This document shows positions 6,733-6,923 of a stretch of DNA of 6,923 nt, one piece after another. Position 1 is the first letter of the stretch; the number at the start of each line of letters is the position of its first letter. The translations under genes and the position numbers were made by a program. The notes beneath the pieces are model-generated. The model had not been told where the DNA came from. It did not search any database and saw only the letters and a program-made list of their open reading frames with translations. Source of the DNA: an uncultured Lachnospiraceae bacterium (GTDB taxonomy: Bacteria > Bacillota > Clostridia > Lachnospirales > Lachnospiraceae); assembly GCA_947651335.1 (NCBI GenBank), contig CANSYV010000074.1, forward strand, positions 1-6,923. Reading direction: 5' to 3'.

Positions 6733-6761
6733 ATCATACCCCATTGGTGTACTGTTGTCAA
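6733..6761 (-). promoter_or_regulatory. Sigma-A promoter driving ylxM-ffh and downstream genes
   Basis: On the - strand TTGACA (6756-6761, perfect -35) is followed by exactly 17 nt and TATGAT (6733-6738, five of six -10 matches). The start of transcription is expected near 6726-6728. No comparably good promoter is seen elsewhere in the - strand operon, so this is probably its main promoter within the window. Transcripts reading in from further right cannot be excluded. Confidence 0.8.
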
Positions 6762-6777
6762 GTGTTTTTTCTTGACA
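6756..6777. repeat. Inverted repeat overlapping the ylxM -35 box
   Basis: TGTCAAG (6756-6762) and CTTGACA (6771-6777) are perfect 7-bp inverted arms separated by 8 nt (TGTTTTTT on the + strand). The left arm contains the -35 hexamer of the ylxM promoter; the right arm gives a TTGACA in the opposite orientation. It could be an operator or two facing -35 elements. No good -10 is found for the + strand copy. Confidence 0.55.
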
Positions 6778-6896
6778 TCATCTGCAGTCAGGCACAATAT
6801 TCTTCCAGAATCTGCTTCAGCGCAGAACCGCTGCTGCTGTGGCACCTTACCACATCCACCTCTTTTTTCTTTGCCTAATGTTATCTTTAACCAACA
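6762..6896. other. Short intergenic stretch upstream of the ylxM promoter
   Basis: About 135 bases without a recognisable gene. Besides the possible 16-codon ORF there is a GTG-initiated 23-codon - strand frame (6788-6859, containing CHSSSGSALKQILEEYCA) with no convincing ribosome binding site, and two weak, mutually exclusive 5-bp hairpins (CAGCG/CGCTG and TCTGC/GCAGA on the - strand). No intrinsic terminator with a T-tract is visible on the - strand, so read-through from upstream is possible. Confidence 0.4.
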
Positions 6897-6897
6897 T
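6847..6897 (-). CDS. Possible 16-codon ORF with strong ribosome binding site
   Basis: ATG 6895-6897 opens a short ORF encoding MLVKDNIRQRKKRWMW, which is strongly basic, ending at TAA 6847-6849. GGAGG (6904-6908) lies 6 nt before the ATG, and the ATG overlaps the TAA of the frame to its right (TAATG). Against a real gene: it is very short, I recognise no homologue, and the same frame is also open to the window edge, so this could be the C-terminal tail of an upstream gene. The start codon lies in the arm of a dyad (6875-6900). Confidence 0.25.
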   Translation of the reverse strand: MLVKDNIRQRKKRWMW

Positions 6898-6900
6898 TAG
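6875..6900. repeat. 8-bp dyad enclosing the start of the 16-codon ORF
   Basis: On the - strand CTAATGTT (6893-6900) and AACATTAG (6875-6882) are perfect inverted arms around a 10-nt AT-rich centre (GGTTAAAGAT). No T-run follows on the - strand (an A-rich run, GCAAAGAAAAAAGAGG, follows instead), so it is not an intrinsic terminator. It could be an mRNA hairpin that hides the ATG, or a protein-binding dyad. Confidence 0.5.
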
Positions 6901-6923
6901 AAATCCTCCATGTCGCTGATATC
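6897..6923 (-). CDS. Possible C-terminal tail of an upstream gene
   Basis: From the right edge one - strand frame reads DISDMEDF and stops at TAA 6897-6899. Eight residues are too few to identify a family. ftsY commonly lies upstream of ylxM-ffh in Firmicutes, so an FtsY C-terminus is possible from gene order alone; the residues neither prove nor exclude it. Both other - strand frames are also open here, so the frame choice is uncertain. Confidence 0.25.
   Translation of the reverse strand, partial: DISDMEDF

Noticed and set aside
6391..6744. Longer ylxM starting at ATG 6744
   Set aside because: That ATG falls in the 17-nt spacer between -35 and -10, so it would not be transcribed. The ATG at 6714 has a good Shine-Dalgarno and matches the family N-terminus.
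6772..6800. Divergent + strand promoter using TTGACA 6772-6777
   Set aside because: At 17-nt spacing the -10 would be CAATAT, only three of six matches, and no + strand gene follows before the window ends.
6699..6845. A 48-codon GTG-initiated - strand frame overlapping the ylxM start
   Set aside because: It crosses the promoter and overlaps ylxM out of frame. It has no credible ribosome binding site, and its sequence resembles nothing I recognise.
6061..6900. A 279-codon + strand open frame antisense to ffh and ylxM
   Set aside because: It is opposite ffh and ylxM and crosses their promoter. The composition (Ser/Leu/Phe-rich) is that of a shadow frame and no ribosome binding site or domain is seen.

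Overview
The window looks like a chromosomal housekeeping segment from a Clostridia bacterium, most likely of the Lachnospiraceae (Clostridium cluster XIVa) type. Three things suggest this. The gene order ylxM-ffh-rpsP-khpA-rimM-trmD is the low-GC Gram-positive arrangement. The ribosome binding sites are strong and GGAGG-like. Base composition is intermediate, near 50% GC by eye. I cannot name a species. I see no mobile element, CRISPR array, tRNA, rRNA or prophage gene, and no evidence of a new multi-gene system.

Layout, left to right. (1) The 3' part of an amidohydrolase gene on the + strand (1-631) enters from the left edge and ends at an intrinsic terminator (644-695). (2) All remaining firm genes lie on the - strand and converge on that terminator. 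In transcription order, from right to left, they are: a poorly resolved stretch at the right edge (the possible tail of an upstream gene, a possible 16-codon ORF and two dyads), a near-consensus promoter (6733-6761), ylxM, ffh, rpsP, khpA, a 74-nt gap with a 13-bp hairpin and a candidate internal promoter, rimM, trmD, argH and asd.

The ylxM-to-trmD block serves protein export and translation. YlxM and Ffh belong to the signal recognition particle branch. S16 is a 30S protein, KhpA a small RNA-binding protein, RimM a 30S maturation factor, and TrmD makes m1G37 in tRNA. In this conserved cluster trmD is normally followed by rplS (ribosomal protein L19). Here it is followed after 47 nt by two amino-acid biosynthesis genes, argH (last step of arginine synthesis) and asd (branch point to lysine, threonine and methionine). 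That junction is the clearest departure from the usual order.

Three start sites were moved on Shine-Dalgarno evidence: ylxM to ATG 6714, khpA to TTG 4718 and asd to ATG 1771. The more interesting non-coding signals are the hairpin/promoter before rimM, an inverted repeat centred just upstream of the ylxM -35 box, and a dyad that buries the start codon of a possible 16-codon ORF overlapping an upstream stop codon.
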